NCBI RefSeq assembly: GCF_947498635.1
Contig: NZ_CANMKV010000029.1
Span: 1-56,319, forward strand
Length of the DNA: 56,319 nucleotides
Source: an uncultured Microbulbifer sp.
GTDB lineage: Bacteria; Pseudomonadota; Gammaproteobacteria; Pseudomonadales; Cellvibrionaceae
Reading direction: 5' to 3'
The notes beneath the pieces are model-generated. The model saw nothing but the letters and a program-made list of their open reading frames with translations. It did not search any database and was not told where the DNA came from. Positions 1 to 9,986 of the stretch are shown here, one piece after another. Position 1 is the stretch's first letter. Each line of letters begins with the position of its first letter. A program made the translations under genes and the position numbers.

Positions 1-529
1 ACTTGATCGTGTCATAGGGCACCTCTGCTGCGTAGTTTATCGCTTAAGAGAGTGTCCGTCTTTTGTGGGTAGGATCATGGTGCATGATTCATCGTAGTCT
101 TGACGGATAGCTGAGTATTGTCAAGTTAGCTCGAAATTATTCAGGGGCTCCTTAGGGGATATTGCTAGTGAGTATGTTTATTTCTTTTTACTATTGGCAT
201 GTTGAAAATTGCTTGGGAGTGAATATCTCAATATTTTTACTTGGCCGCCTTTAGGTTCTATCTAAGTGTGGTTATCTTGAGGTCAGATTTTTCTCTTAAT
301 TTTTCTATATTTCTGTACCAGTACCCACTTTATATTTCGTGTGCTGAGCTTTAAGTGTGGCTAATCCTCTTTTGCTGAATGAGACCAAAATAGAGGTTTG
401 TTGAAGCAATTCCTATTTTTTTGATTTGGTCTGCCCCTGGATGATATTATCGATAGAAGGTATTATTGATAGAGTCGCCTATGCTGATGGGTGATGGATA
501 GAATGATTTTCGATAAGTGGATATATTGT
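1..529. other. AT-rich stretch without a recognisable gene
   Basis: All plus-strand frames are closed by stops within the first hundred or so bases, and none of the short translations is recognisable. The stretch is AT-rich with many T-runs, like the two genes that follow. It may be the decayed edge of an island or the end of something outside the window. I see no RNA gene, repeat array or convincing promoter. Confidence 0.5.
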
Positions 530-835
530 ATGAAATGTAAAGGACTGTTCGTCACTATTTTGGGTCTTGGGTTGCTTGCGGGCTGCGCAAGCGAGCCAAG
601 TTATAATCAGAAGGAAAATACCACCGGCAATGAATCTGTTCAGGTTTCCCAGAGTAATTTAGCAGAAAATACCAGCAATCAACTGATCTGTAAGTCTCGG
701 GCAATTACAGGGTCAAGATTTAAGCAGAAAACATGTATGACAGCTGAAGAATGGAAAAGAATGTCGCGTGAATCTTCGAATATGGTGAACAACCAAAATC
801 GGAAGGGGGTGCTTGGGAATCCAGATGGGGGCTGA
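530..835 (+). CDS. small predicted lipoprotein
   Basis: A 101-residue protein. The N-terminus (MKCKGLFV) runs into a hydrophobic stretch ending in a lipobox, LLAGC, so the mature protein should be a lipid-anchored periplasmic or outer-membrane protein. The C-terminal half carries a motif seen in many small secreted proteobacterial proteins: C-K-S, then GSRF, then K-x-C-M-T-A-E-E-W. The two cysteines of this motif probably form a disulfide. The function of the motif family is unknown to me. The reading frame continues upstream to a GTG at 491, but I chose the ATG at 530 because it puts the signal peptide at the N-terminus; there is no clear ribosome binding site. A terminator follows at 882. 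The gene is AT-rich compared with the housekeeping genes further right. Confidence 0.6.
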   Translation: MKCKGLFVTILGLGLLAGCASEPSYNQKENTTGNESVQVSQSNLAENTSNQLICKSRAITGSRFKQKTCMTAEEWKRMSRESSNMVNNQNRKGVLGNPDGG

Positions 836-881
836 ACTCTTCCATTTATGATTTGAATAAAATTTTACTTGTTGTTCTTGT

Positions 882-911
882 AAGGCGCCTTTTTTGCTGG
901 GCGCCTTTTTT
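882..911 (+). terminator. rho-independent terminator after the lipoprotein gene
   Basis: An 8-bp perfect stem (AAGGCGCC, 882-889; GGCGCCTT, 900-907) with a 10-base loop runs straight into a T-tract. It lies 47 bases after the lipoprotein stop codon. It also shows that upstream in-frame start codons of the next gene (for example TTG at 853) are unlikely to be used. Confidence 0.8.
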
Positions 912-927
912 GTTTCTGTGTGGCACT

Positions 928-2598
928 ATGAAAGATTCTCTGTTTTTTCACAAAAGAATTCAGGAGGTTAGAAAGCTCGTACGCCAGCATCAATTCTCGA
1001 TCGCTGAAGAGAGCTTATTGGGGTTGTTGTCCGCATCCTCCGTTCCTGATGATGCTAAAGTTGCTGTTTTAAAAGAGCTCTACCAAATAAATCTAAAAGT
1101 CGGTAAGAAGTATAAAGCGATAGGGTATCTTGAGTCTTTGGCCTTGGAGTTGGGGGAGGAATCGGCCTGCTGGTTGGAGCTATTTAAACTGGCCGAGTCT
1201 TTAGGTGATACAAGTAAGGCTGTAAAAGCTCTTAGAAAGTATGTTGAGCGGGAGCCTAATTGTTCGCCTGATATCTATTTCAACTTGGCATTTTTTTTAA
1301 AGTCTTTGGGAAGGTTCGAGGAGTCACTGGGGATGTATATGGCGGCCCTTTCTAGGGGGATTTCAGATCCGGAGGAGGTGTATACAAATATTGGGGTTAT
1401 TCACGCAGGGCTAAGGCGGGAAGATAGAGCAATAGAAAATTATAGGAAGGCGCTGGAGTTGAATAAAGAATATATCCCAGCGTTGTTAAATTTAGCTGGG
1501 TTAAGTGAAGAGTCGGGGGGGAAGGAGGAGGCTGTTTCACTATATCAAGAGGTGCTATCTATAAATAACGAAAATAGTCTAGCTCTGTCTAGAATGGCGC
1601 ATCTTTATGTTGCCGATACTGAAGCAGATTTTCGTATAAAAGGTATCTCTGAGCTGTTGAATAAATCAAGCTTGGCTGATAAGGAGAGGGAAGAGTTAAT
1701 GTTTGCACTGGGGAAGCTGTATGATGATTGTCAGCTTTACGATGAAGCATTTTCATGTGTTACTCAGGCGAATGAAATTGGAAGGAAAAGAGTTGATCGA
1801 TATGTCTATGGCCAACAAGAAAAGTTGGTGGATAGTTTGATTGATGTGTTTTCTGAGGATTGGTTTTCAGGGCATCATAGTAAAAGTAGCGCTACGCCTG
1901 TTTTTATTTGCGGGATGTTTCGCTCTGGATCGACCCTTTTGGAGCAAATTTTGTGTGGTCATGGCTCTATTTTAGCCTCCGGTGAGAGAGACTTTATTCC
2001 TCGTCAAGTTGAGTCGATGGGAGTAGGTTACCCTCATTCTGTCTTATCGAAGGGGGTAGACTACTTTGATGGATTTTCAAAAGAATACTTAAGTGAGTTT
2101 GAGGAGGGCTCTTGCATTGAGAGACTTATTACGGATAAAAGGCCGGATAACTTTCTTCATGTTGGATTGATAAAAACAGTTTTCCCAGAGGCAAAGGTTA
2201 TTTGGACAAGACGTAACCTATTGGATAACTGCATATCTATATATTTTCAGCAGTTTAGTGAAAAATTGGATTATGCAATTGATCTTGAGGGAATCGCCCA
2301 TTTTTATTCTGAGCATGTACGCTTGATGGAGTATTGGGAGAGGATCTTTCCTTGTGATATATATAGATTGCAGTATGAGGATTTGGTTCTTGATCCCAAA
2401 ATTGTGATTGGAGGGGTGTTAAATTTTCTTGGATTACCCTGGGACTCCAAGTGTTTAAAGTTCTCAGGTCGAAGTAATTATGTCAAAACAGCAAGTATTT
2501 GGCAGGTCCGAGAGCCGCTTTATTTATCTTCGGTAGGGCGGAGTGACAATTACTTGGAATATTTATCTCCCTTGAAGTTGGAGCGTTTCTTGAGGTAA
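928..2598 (+). CDS. TPR-repeat sulfotransferase
   Basis: A 556-residue cytosolic-looking protein with two parts. Residues about 30-270 are tetratricopeptide-like helical repeats, for example the NNEN-SLALSRMAHLY and YIPALLNLAGLSEE segments. From about residue 325 there is a sulfotransferase domain. It has the 5'-phosphosulfate (PAPS) loop FRSGSTLLEQIL and, about 100 residues later, the 3'-phosphate region TRRNLLDNCISIYFQQF. This layout is common in bacteria and related to tyrosyl-protein sulfotransferases; the acceptor substrate cannot be read from sequence. The start at 928 was chosen because the longer frame runs through a terminator hairpin. Codon use is AT-rich (many aaa, tta, aat, ata), unlike the dnaX cluster, which suggests acquisition by transfer. 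It is convergent with the TonB receptor on the minus strand. Confidence 0.8.
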   Translation: MKDSLFFHKRIQEVRKLVRQHQFSIAEESLLGLLSASSVPDDAKVAVLKELYQINLKVGKKYKAIGYLESLALELGEESACWLELFKLAESLGDTSKAVKALRKYVEREPNCSPDIYFNLAFFLKSLGRFEESLGMYMAALSRGISDPEEVYTNIGVIHAGLRREDRAIENYRKALELNKEYIPALLNLAGLSEESGGKEEAVSLYQEVLSINNENSLALSRMAHLYVADTEADFRIKGISELLNKSSLADKEREELMFALGKLYDDCQLYDEAFSCVTQANEIGRKRVDRYVYGQQEKLVDSLIDVFSEDWFSGHHSKSSATPVFICGMFRSGSTLLEQILCGHGSILASGERDFIPRQVESMGVGYPHSVLSKGVDYFDGFSKEYLSEFEEGSCIERLITDKRPDNFLHVGLIKTVFPEAKVIWTRRNLLDNCISIYFQQFSEKLDYAIDLEGIAHFYSEHVRLMEYWERIFPCDIYRLQYEDLVLDPKIVIGGVLNFLGLPWDSKCLKFSGRSNYVKTASIWQVREPLYLSSVGRSDNYLEYLSPLKLERFLR

Positions 2599-2617
2599 TT
2601 GCTGACTCCTACATAAA

Positions 2618-2646
2618 AAAGGACGCGACTTAATGTCGCGCCCTTT
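2618..2646. terminator. bidirectional terminator between convergent genes
   Basis: A 12-bp stem with one mismatch (2618-2629 pairing with 2635-2646, loop TTAAT) lies between the sulfotransferase stop and the stop of the minus-strand TonB receptor. Read on minus it is followed by a run of six T, so it is a good terminator for the receptor gene. On plus the T-run is short (CCCTTTAT). Confidence 0.75.
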
Positions 2647-2675
2647 ATGACTTTCGATTGCTATATAAAGAGTAT

Positions 2676-5600
2676 TTAGAAGTCGACAGTCAGTCCTAGG
2701 AAGGCATAACGACCCAAAGCATCATATATGCCTGGGAAGGTGTTTCCGTTTCCGTAGATTCCGGCGCCAGCGTCGGAAGTTAGAGGCGGTTCTTTATCAA
2801 ACACATTGTTGATACCGCTTCGGATAGTTACATTGTCGGAAGCCACCCAGGCGGCAGAAAGGTCGAAGTAGTCGATAGCATCAAAGTCTGCACCATTCTC
2901 CCCTAGGTCAGTAACACTACCAATGTGACGCCAGCTGCCGTTGATATCCACGCTCCAGGGGGTAGACCAAGTTGCGCGTAGCGTGCTGACATATTCAGGC
3001 GTTGGTGTGCCACATGAACTGTTCCAGTAGCCTGCACATTCTTCGGTGGGCTCACCTTCGAATTCTTGCTGATCCCACTTTGTTAAATAGGTAGCGATGA
3101 AGTTCATGTCGACAGCGCCATAGCTGCCAACATCGAAGCCGTAGTTAGCGTTAATGTCAAAACCTTCGGTTTCGAAGTAGCCGATATTTACGTCAACAGC
3201 AGTAATGGATGCATCACCAATCCATAGGTTGCCGTTACCACCGCGATTGATAGCTCCACAGAACATTTCATCGCCGCTCTCGAGGCATTTGTCGAGGATG
3301 GTTTCTGGCTGGATATAATCAATGGCCTTATCAACATTGATGTTGAAGTAGTCAATGCTGAGGGTAAGGCCTTCAACAAACGATGGTGAATATACAAAAC
3401 CAAATGATACGGTTTCAGACTCTTCTGGGCTTAAATTGGGGTTTCCGCCGCCAATATAGTTGTACTGGCCAGCAGGTGAGTCGATCTCATTACCAAAAGT
3501 TGCGGCAGTAATACCGCTATTCATACACTGCTCCAGAGTGAACTCAGGGCCAACTACGGTGCCATCTGACTTTGTGCGAGAGCCGCAGGGGTCGTAGTCC
3601 ATATCGAACAGCTGGATAGACTGAGCACGATATAGTTCACGGATGTTGGCGTGACGTGTAGCAGACTGGAAACTGGCGCGGAGTTTGAGGTCGTCGATTG
3701 GCTGCCAGTCAGCGGCTACCTTGTAGGTATTCGTTTGCTCGTCAGTTGAGTAATCAGAGTAACGATAAGCCAATTCTAGGCCTAAGTATTCGGCGCCAGG
3801 CATGCCACTAACGAGAGGTATATTCATCTCGCCAAAGACTTCTTTCACGCTGAGAGTGCCATCTACCGGCAAAGTAGGACCGCCCTGACCAGCACCTTCG
3901 CCATTTTGATAACCCATGTCAGGAGAATAAACTAGGTTTTCACGACGGCTTTCAAGGCCCATTACAACCGCAATACCGTTCTCTGCAGTTGGGAGTTTCC
4001 AGCCGTAGTCGGTTAGATCACCGGTTACGTAGCCCGAAATGATTTCCTGGTCAGTGGTGCCGCGTGCGTAGAGGGGAAGTACCAGGTAGTCGATCGCCTC
4101 CTGGGTTACACCGCCTGCTTGGAAAATATTCCAAGGTACACAGTTGGGGTCGGATCCATCGATAACTGACTGACAAACAGGTTGACCATAAGTTTCTGCA
4201 AGTGGTTCGCCATCTGCGTTAACTCGGCCATCGGTACGTACATCAAGTGCTCTGCGGATATTGGTTACAGACATATCATTGAAGTAGGTCTGCTCTAAGC
4301 TTACTTCGGAATACTGGTAGTAAACGTCGTAGTTCCAGTTGTCGTTGATATCACCACGCAGACCAAATACACCGCGGAAGGTAGTATGGCGCATATCGTC
4401 TTGACGGGGGCCACCTTCGACATTACGGCGGCCAATGTAAAGGGCGCCAGGGTTTCTGGTAACTGCACCAGTCTTTTCGTCGGTATTAACAACCGTTAGG
4501 TCACTGACATAATTATCCCCAGTCAGGCCATAAACACCGCAGAAAGCCTCAAATTGCTCTTCAGAGAGTAGTGGATTACCACAGTAAAGATCACTGGTAA
4601 CGAAGAATGCACCGGAAGGGGCGATTTGAGCAACAGTGCGGTCATCTGCATACATCAGCTGAGCATAAGCTTCTGCATGCTCGTTAATTTCATAATGACC
4701 AAAAGCACCCATTGTCCAGCGCTCATCTGGACGCTGGAAATAATTCAGTGGGCCGTAGTTATATAGTTGACCAAAATTGGCAAGCTCGCCATTGTCACCG
4801 AGGCTATAATCAAAGCCTTCAGTTGTATCACCTTTGTTCGAACCAAAGTCGGTAAAGCGGCCCCAGGGTACGGTGGAGGAGCCGCCGCAATCGAAGTTAC
4901 TGGCACTGCCATCTAGGCTGCAACCACTATAGTCACGGTCAGACTGAAGAACAGCATCAATCTTGCGATAATTGGCATATGCTGTGACGTTACCACGACC
5001 ATTGTCCAAGTTTGCACCGATGATCATGGAGAAATCATTTGTTTCTCCATCGGTAACACTGCCGTCTGCTACATCAAAACCGTTAGACTCTACCAGACGT
5101 TGCATTTTGCTATTGTCATTATTGTGTTGGTAGACACTGGTTTGAGATTCGAAGCGGACCCCCTCAAAATCATCTTTCATGATGAAGTTGACAACACCTG
5201 CAATTGCGTCAGAACCATAAGTTGCAGAGGAACCGCCAGTCAGAACTTCAACACGCTCAACCAAAGCGCCGGGAATTTGGTTGAGATCAGCGCCAGAACC
5301 GCCTGCAAGCGGAGAGCCTGCAGGCATTCTGCGACCATCAATCAGAACAAGAGTGCGCTGAGAGCCTAGGCCACGAAGAGATACGGTTGCAGTACCAGTA
5401 GATCCATTTGCTTGGCCGGCGGTCTGGGTCGCAGCGACCTGGGGCAGGTCATTAATCAAATCTTCAACACGTACAATACCGGTGGCCTTAAGATCTTCTG
5501 CACTAACAGAAGTAACCGGACTAACGCTTACGTCATTTGCTCGTTCAATACGGGAGCCAGTTACAACTACCTCTTCAACCATTTCGGCATCTTGTTGAGC

Positions 5601-5687
5601 GAAAGCAGGCATAGCCGGAACCAGAATCGCAGCAGCGGTGAAGCCAAGGGCTCCTTTCACAGCTGTGGACAGGAGGTTCTTTTTCAT
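2676..5687 (-). CDS. TonB-dependent outer-membrane receptor (no STN domain)
   Basis: A 1003-residue receptor. A signal peptide ends at about AFA-QQ (residue 31), followed by a TonB box and plug start (EEVVVTGSRI). The plug domain includes SVSLRGLG-like and IDGRRMP segments and the conserved YGSDAIAGVVNFI. A long 22-strand-type barrel ends in phenylalanine (LTVDF), as expected for BamA recognition. Start: the frame opens at a TTG at 5693, but the ATG at 5687 has AGAGGA at good distance upstream, so I use it. Several cysteine pairs lie in predicted loops, as in the large receptors of Cellvibrionales and Xanthomonadales used for carbohydrates, peptides or siderophores; the substrate is unknown. 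It lacks the N-terminal signalling domain of its neighbour and is separated from it by about 230 bases, so it may be transcribed on its own. Confidence 0.9.
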   Translation of the reverse strand: MKKNLLSTAVKGALGFTAAAILVPAMPAFAQQDAEMVEEVVVTGSRIERANDVSVSPVTSVSAEDLKATGIVRVEDLINDLPQVAATQTAGQANGSTGTATVSLRGLGSQRTLVLIDGRRMPAGSPLAGGSGADLNQIPGALVERVEVLTGGSSATYGSDAIAGVVNFIMKDDFEGVRFESQTSVYQHNNDNSKMQRLVESNGFDVADGSVTDGETNDFSMIIGANLDNGRGNVTAYANYRKIDAVLQSDRDYSGCSLDGSASNFDCGGSSTVPWGRFTDFGSNKGDTTEGFDYSLGDNGELANFGQLYNYGPLNYFQRPDERWTMGAFGHYEINEHAEAYAQLMYADDRTVAQIAPSGAFFVTSDLYCGNPLLSEEQFEAFCGVYGLTGDNYVSDLTVVNTDEKTGAVTRNPGALYIGRRNVEGGPRQDDMRHTTFRGVFGLRGDINDNWNYDVYYQYSEVSLEQTYFNDMSVTNIRRALDVRTDGRVNADGEPLAETYGQPVCQSVIDGSDPNCVPWNIFQAGGVTQEAIDYLVLPLYARGTTDQEIISGYVTGDLTDYGWKLPTAENGIAVVMGLESRRENLVYSPDMGYQNGEGAGQGGPTLPVDGTLSVKEVFGEMNIPLVSGMPGAEYLGLELAYRYSDYSTDEQTNTYKVAADWQPIDDLKLRASFQSATRHANIRELYRAQSIQLFDMDYDPCGSRTKSDGTVVGPEFTLEQCMNSGITAATFGNEIDSPAGQYNYIGGGNPNLSPEESETVSFGFVYSPSFVEGLTLSIDYFNINVDKAIDYIQPETILDKCLESGDEMFCGAINRGGNGNLWIGDASITAVDVNIGYFETEGFDINANYGFDVGSYGAVDMNFIATYLTKWDQQEFEGEPTEECAGYWNSSCGTPTPEYVSTLRATWSTPWSVDINGSWRHIGSVTDLGENGADFDAIDYFDLSAAWVASDNVTIRSGINNVFDKEPPLTSDAGAGIYGNGNTFPGIYDALGRYAFLGLTVDF

Positions 5688-5923
5688 TGTCAATCCTCTC
5701 TTGATCGTTGGATTTATAATCTTTTGTCAAAACGACGAGTTCGAAAGCAGCTACCCCCAAGTGGCCACTTTCCTCCCAACATATTCTTTAACGAGTGGTG
5801 TAAAGATTTCCTCAAAGAAAATCTCATTCTTTTACTGATACTTCGCAATGAGTGTTTTGGCAGGTATGAGGGTTGAGTCTGGGTTGCAATTTCGTTGGTT
5901 AAGGGTTGACAGTGTCGGTAAAT

Positions 5924-8833
5924 TTACAGCTTTAAGGAGAGGGACCCATACCAGTACCGCCCAGCTAAGTCATAGGTGCGGTAGTCATAATTATTATCCG
6001 TAGCCGTTACAGCCAAAGGGGGAGGGGTGTTAAACAGGTTGTTGACCCCTATTGCAAGGCGAAGCTTATCAGTAGGGTTGAAAGAAAGCTGTGCATCATG
6101 GCTAAGCCAGCTCTTTATACGGTGCGTGAGGGATTGATCGTTGTGCAGGTAGGTTTCTTCCATGTTGCCGACAAAGTGGGCGGTATAGCCGGCCTTCCAA
6201 TGTTCGTTACTCCAGTAAACGCCAGCATTGGCTTTTAATTTTGGTAGTGACCCTGTCCCGCCTGTCGTAGTGTCTATAAAAGTGCCAGCCAGCTCCTCTT
6301 CGGGTAGTCCTGTGGCCCCTTGATTTAAGTAGCTCAGCATATGGCTTATATTAACGGCAAGATCAAGTTGCCCAAAGTTGTCCACAGGCAGATTGTAGCG
6401 GAGTGCGATATCGTAACCCTGGATGGTACGTCGGCCTTTATTGATCCGTGTAGCGAGAATTTTGGTAATCTCGCCGCGGTCATCACGGGTAACCCTGTTG
6501 CTGAATAGCCCGAGATAAGCGTTCTGCTCAACTAGAAACTGGGGGCTGCTGCCAATGACGTCATCTTGCTGGATATTAAAAAACTCGATGGCGGTGCTCA
6601 ACCCCTCTATCTGCCTGGGTGACCAGGCTAGGCTGGCTGTAAGGGTTTCCGAGGTCTCTGGCATCAGGTTAGGGTTGCCGCCGAACTCGGTGAGGTATTG
6701 GATTCGTGCACTGTCAGATTGTGCAGGACAGCCGGCCAGGAGACTTGCGCTATCACTGGTGCAGGGATCAAAGATAAACTCCTGGCTTTGGTAGCCTTGC
6801 TGGTGCATATCGGTAAGAGTGGGTGCCCTAAAGCCGCTCGCATAGCTGATCCTGAGGTGTAGGTCGCTCCAAGGTTGCCAGCGCAGGGCGAGCTTTGGGT
6901 TGTAAGTACTACCAAAGTCGCTGTAGCTGGACAGGCGCATTGCTCCATCCAGCCAGAGTTTTTCTGACTGCAGTGGGACTGAGACTTCTGCGAAGGTTTC
7001 TTTGATGGTGCGTGAGCCGCGGGTTGCGCCCGGTGCGTGGCCCCCTATATAGGAAAGGCCATTTTGGTCGTTGGAGCTGGTAGACAAAGCTTCATGTCTG
7101 ATCTCAAGTCCTATTGCTGCTAGGATCTCACCTGCCCGATTTTTCCCCAGAGGCCCGTCTGCGATAAAGGAGGCAGACTCCATGCGGGTTTGGCTTCGGT
7201 TGGAGCTTTGCCCTCGAATAAAATCCAGTTGCTCGCTGTTAATGCTACCGCTGGGGCCCAGTAAGTTTATGGGGGTGCAGCCACTATCTGGGTTGCAGAT
7301 TGTTGGTCCCTTTAGGCCCTGAGAGAGCGCTAAAGGGTCTATGAGGTTACTGAGCTTTTCACTTTTGTCTGTATGGTGTAACGATGAGATCAATTCCCAG
7401 TGCCATTGCTTATGAGCACCCTTGATTCCACTATTTACTCTCCAGGATCTTGTGCGGTTTTCCTGTATCCGAGGCCCCAGTTCGGTAATTCGCTTCCTGA
7501 CATCCGTAATAGATTGATTGAAGGGGTTGTAGATGTTATCCGCCGCTATAGTTAGGTCGCCATTGTCAAAGCGGGTAAATACTGGGGTTGGGGCTTTGGT
7601 TGATTCCGCGGAAGTGTGCTGCCCCATAACCTCTGCAAATATCAGTGTGCTATCACTGAGGTCAAAATCAGCCGATAGGTATACAGAATTGCTTTCGATA
7701 GGCGTAATGGCGGAGGTGTAGTCGCTGTAGTTGTATCTATCTTCCAGGGACCAGGAGCGGTAAGTTTCCGGTGATGAGCTGGTTAGGACAGAGCTGTTGG
7801 TCAGGGCGATAAATCCTTCTGGAGTGGCTGATGAGCGTTTGTCGGTGCCGCCAAAATTACGGCTATCTGCAGATTCTGACAGGTTGCGATCACGACTCAT
7901 TACCGCGCCTTGCGCATACTTTGCCAGGCTGAACATCAAGTGGCTGCGCTCACCTTGCCTTCCCCATGTTAAATAATGGGATTCTGTTTCACGGTCACCT
8001 TCATGGGCTTGTCCATAATAGCTATTCATAGATAGGCCTTCGAAATCCCTGCGAAGGATAATATTGATGACCCCGGCTATGGCATCTGAGCCATATACTG
8101 CCGAAGCACCATCTTTCAGGATTTCTACGCGCTCAACTATAGATAGGGGGATGGTGTTGAGATCGGTCGCCTCTCCACTGTAGCCATCGCCAATAATGCG
8201 TCGGCCATTGATTAATACCAAGGTGTTACTGGCGGGAAGGTAGCGAAGAGAAACAGTGGCTGTTCCATCATCCTCTTGACTGACAGAGGTGCTGGTAGAA
8301 TTTCCTGAGACAGCTGGCAAGAACTGGAGTGCGTCGGCAACAGTTTGTGCCCCGGTCAGTTCAAGTTGTTCTCTGGAGAGCCTGTCGATCGGGGCATAAT
8401 CGTCCAGCTGGTAGTGACGCAGGTGGCTGCCTGTAAGGCTTTGTCCGGTGACGGTAACTTCTTCGGGGGGAGAGTTGAGTTGTTGCTCAAGTTTGGGGCT
8501 GAGGCCCTCAATGGGTGTTATCGCAAAGGAGGAGGGTCCTGTGCGTTGATAGGCAAATGGTAGGCCTTGCAGTAATTGCTCTAAAACCTCTTCAAACTCC
8601 TCCTGCTCGGTGTCCAGGCTCTGCTTTACCAGAGTATATTGGGCGGCTGATGAGGTCTGAACCAAAATCGAAATCTGACACTGCTTTCCCAGGGAGATCA
8701 GGGCTTTGGGGAGAGAGCTGGCGGGAAGCTCAATCTTGGGTTCGGGGCATAGCGCAGCCGCTGCACGACTGACTGACAGCAGAAAAACCAAAAAGACTTT
8801 AGCCCAGAGCCTCACCGTCAAGAAGTTGCCCAT
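5924..8833 (-). CDS. TonB-dependent transducer receptor with STN domain
   Basis: A 969-residue outer-membrane receptor. After the signal peptide (cleavage near SRAAA) there is a secretin/TonB short N-terminal domain at about residues 35-110. It contains the typical LPASSLPKALISLGKQ and LLQGLPFAYQ segments. A TonB box (EEVTVTGQSL), a plug (INGRRI, YGSDAIAGVINIIL) and a barrel follow. An STN domain passes a ligand-occupied signal to a FecR protein in the periplasm, and fecR lies directly upstream with sigma factor next to it, so this is a FecA-type transducer. The frame is open from a TTG at 8851; I use the ATG at 8833, which begins the signal peptide directly, although no strong ribosome binding site is visible at either. 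The ligand is unknown. Confidence 0.9.
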   Translation of the reverse strand: MGNFLTVRLWAKVFLVFLLSVSRAAAALCPEPKIELPASSLPKALISLGKQCQISILVQTSSAAQYTLVKQSLDTEQEEFEEVLEQLLQGLPFAYQRTGPSSFAITPIEGLSPKLEQQLNSPPEEVTVTGQSLTGSHLRHYQLDDYAPIDRLSREQLELTGAQTVADALQFLPAVSGNSTSTSVSQEDDGTATVSLRYLPASNTLVLINGRRIIGDGYSGEATDLNTIPLSIVERVEILKDGASAVYGSDAIAGVINIILRRDFEGLSMNSYYGQAHEGDRETESHYLTWGRQGERSHLMFSLAKYAQGAVMSRDRNLSESADSRNFGGTDKRSSATPEGFIALTNSSVLTSSSPETYRSWSLEDRYNYSDYTSAITPIESNSVYLSADFDLSDSTLIFAEVMGQHTSAESTKAPTPVFTRFDNGDLTIAADNIYNPFNQSITDVRKRITELGPRIQENRTRSWRVNSGIKGAHKQWHWELISSLHHTDKSEKLSNLIDPLALSQGLKGPTICNPDSGCTPINLLGPSGSINSEQLDFIRGQSSNRSQTRMESASFIADGPLGKNRAGEILAAIGLEIRHEALSTSSNDQNGLSYIGGHAPGATRGSRTIKETFAEVSVPLQSEKLWLDGAMRLSSYSDFGSTYNPKLALRWQPWSDLHLRISYASGFRAPTLTDMHQQGYQSQEFIFDPCTSDSASLLAGCPAQSDSARIQYLTEFGGNPNLMPETSETLTASLAWSPRQIEGLSTAIEFFNIQQDDVIGSSPQFLVEQNAYLGLFSNRVTRDDRGEITKILATRINKGRRTIQGYDIALRYNLPVDNFGQLDLAVNISHMLSYLNQGATGLPEEELAGTFIDTTTGGTGSLPKLKANAGVYWSNEHWKAGYTAHFVGNMEETYLHNDQSLTHRIKSWLSHDAQLSFNPTDKLRLAIGVNNLFNTPPPLAVTATDNNYDYRTYDLAGRYWYGSLSLKL

Positions 8834-8942
8834 CGTTATTGTGCCCAGCAATATAAGGAATTACGGAGCGTTGCTTCTGTTATTTTGTGGGCGGGAATTG
8901 CTAATTGCTCAATAAACGACCGCCAATTGAGGCGGTTATAAC

Positions 8943-9986
8943 CTAATTGTGCCTGGGAGACAAGATAGTCAGGTTGGTATTGCTGTGATCCTGTTGAAGA
9001 TCTAGGGCGGCAGTAATGGCTTTCAGGGTATTGTCCGGGTCAGATACCGCGAAAGTGCCAGATACAAGTCGGTCTTCTACTTCTGGGGTGGCAGCTACTG
9101 GTACAGGGAGGTAGCGGTTAAGTTCCTGCAGGGCCTCTTTTAGGGGGGTTTTCTCAAAGACTAGAATGCCACGGGTCCAGTCTGTGGCCTCTTGCTCTGA
9201 AGTTCGCTGGATTTTGCTGAGACCACGTTCAGACACGCTGACTTTTTGGTTTTTGGCTAGAGTGACGGATTCGGGGTTTAGGCCCGAGGCGCTTTCAGTT
9301 TCACTGACGGAAACTTTACCCTCTGTCACTGATACCCGTGTGTTTTCGGGGTTCAGTTCTACATTGAACTCGGTTCCGAGTACACGAATATTCGCATTGC
9401 CGGCGGCCACAGTGAAGGGGCGGGCAGTTTGGCGTGCGACGTCAAAGAAGGCTTCGCCATGGACAAGCAGTGTGCGTCTTTCTTTACGACTGTAGCTAAC
9501 TCGCAGCTCGCTGTTGGAGTTCAATTTCACTTCGGAGCCATCGGCCAGGCTCACAGTGCGAACCTCCCCCAACTGGGTAATGTAAATTTGCTGGCTAGTT
9601 ACTCCTGAATCTAGCCACTGCAGTCCAACCCAGGCGGCGAGAAAAGCACCACACGTAGCCAGGCCGCCGCTGAATAGCCAGCGTGACAAGCTCCAGTGGT
9701 CGTCGCGTGCTCCGCGCTGTATTTTTTGCTTTTTATCGTTTGTGTGAGCGGTTGGCACACTTTCGGGAAAGAAGTGATCGATGGGCATGTGGGTGAGGGC
9801 ACCCAAGTCACCCCATAGTTCAGTTATTTCATCGAAGGCTTGGCGATGTGTTCCAGAGCTCGCGAGCCAAGTTGCAAACTCCCTTTTATCTGTCGCGCTG
9901 ACAGTGTCCGAGCGTAAACGGGCAACCCAAGCGCAGGCCTGATCCAGGCTCTCATCACTTGTTATTTGTTGGAGGTTGCTGTTCAT
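8943..9986 (-). CDS. FecR-family anti-sigma regulator
   Basis: A 347-residue inner-membrane regulator. Residues 1-90 form the cytosolic DUF4880-like part (DQACAWVARLRS, FATWLASS, HRQAFDEI) that binds the sigma factor. One membrane segment lies at about residues 104-126. The periplasmic FecR domain follows, with GEVRTVSLADGS, LNSNSELRV, GEAFFDVA and VLGTEFNV. The C-terminus resembles an STN-like fold (FEKTPLKEALQELNRYLP) that docks to the receptor. Established role of the family: it holds or activates the ECF sigma factor according to receptor occupancy. It lies between sigma factor and receptor in the expected order; the 288-base gap before it suggests a separate promoter. Confidence 0.9.
   Translation of the reverse strand: MNSNLQQITSDESLDQACAWVARLRSDTVSATDKREFATWLASSGTHRQAFDEITELWGDLGALTHMPIDHFFPESVPTAHTNDKKQKIQRGARDDHWSLSRWLFSGGLATCGAFLAAWVGLQWLDSGVTSQQIYITQLGEVRTVSLADGSEVKLNSNSELRVSYSRKERRTLLVHGEAFFDVARQTARPFTVAAGNANIRVLGTEFNVELNPENTRVSVTEGKVSVSETESASGLNPESVTLAKNQKVSVSERGLSKIQRTSEQEATDWTRGILVFEKTPLKEALQELNRYLPVPVAATPEVEDRLVSGTFAVSDPDNTLKAITAALDLQQDHSNTNLTILSPRHN

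Noticed and set aside
853..927. Longer sulfotransferase start at TTG 853
   Set aside because: The extension would be translated through a strong terminator hairpin and has no ribosome binding site.
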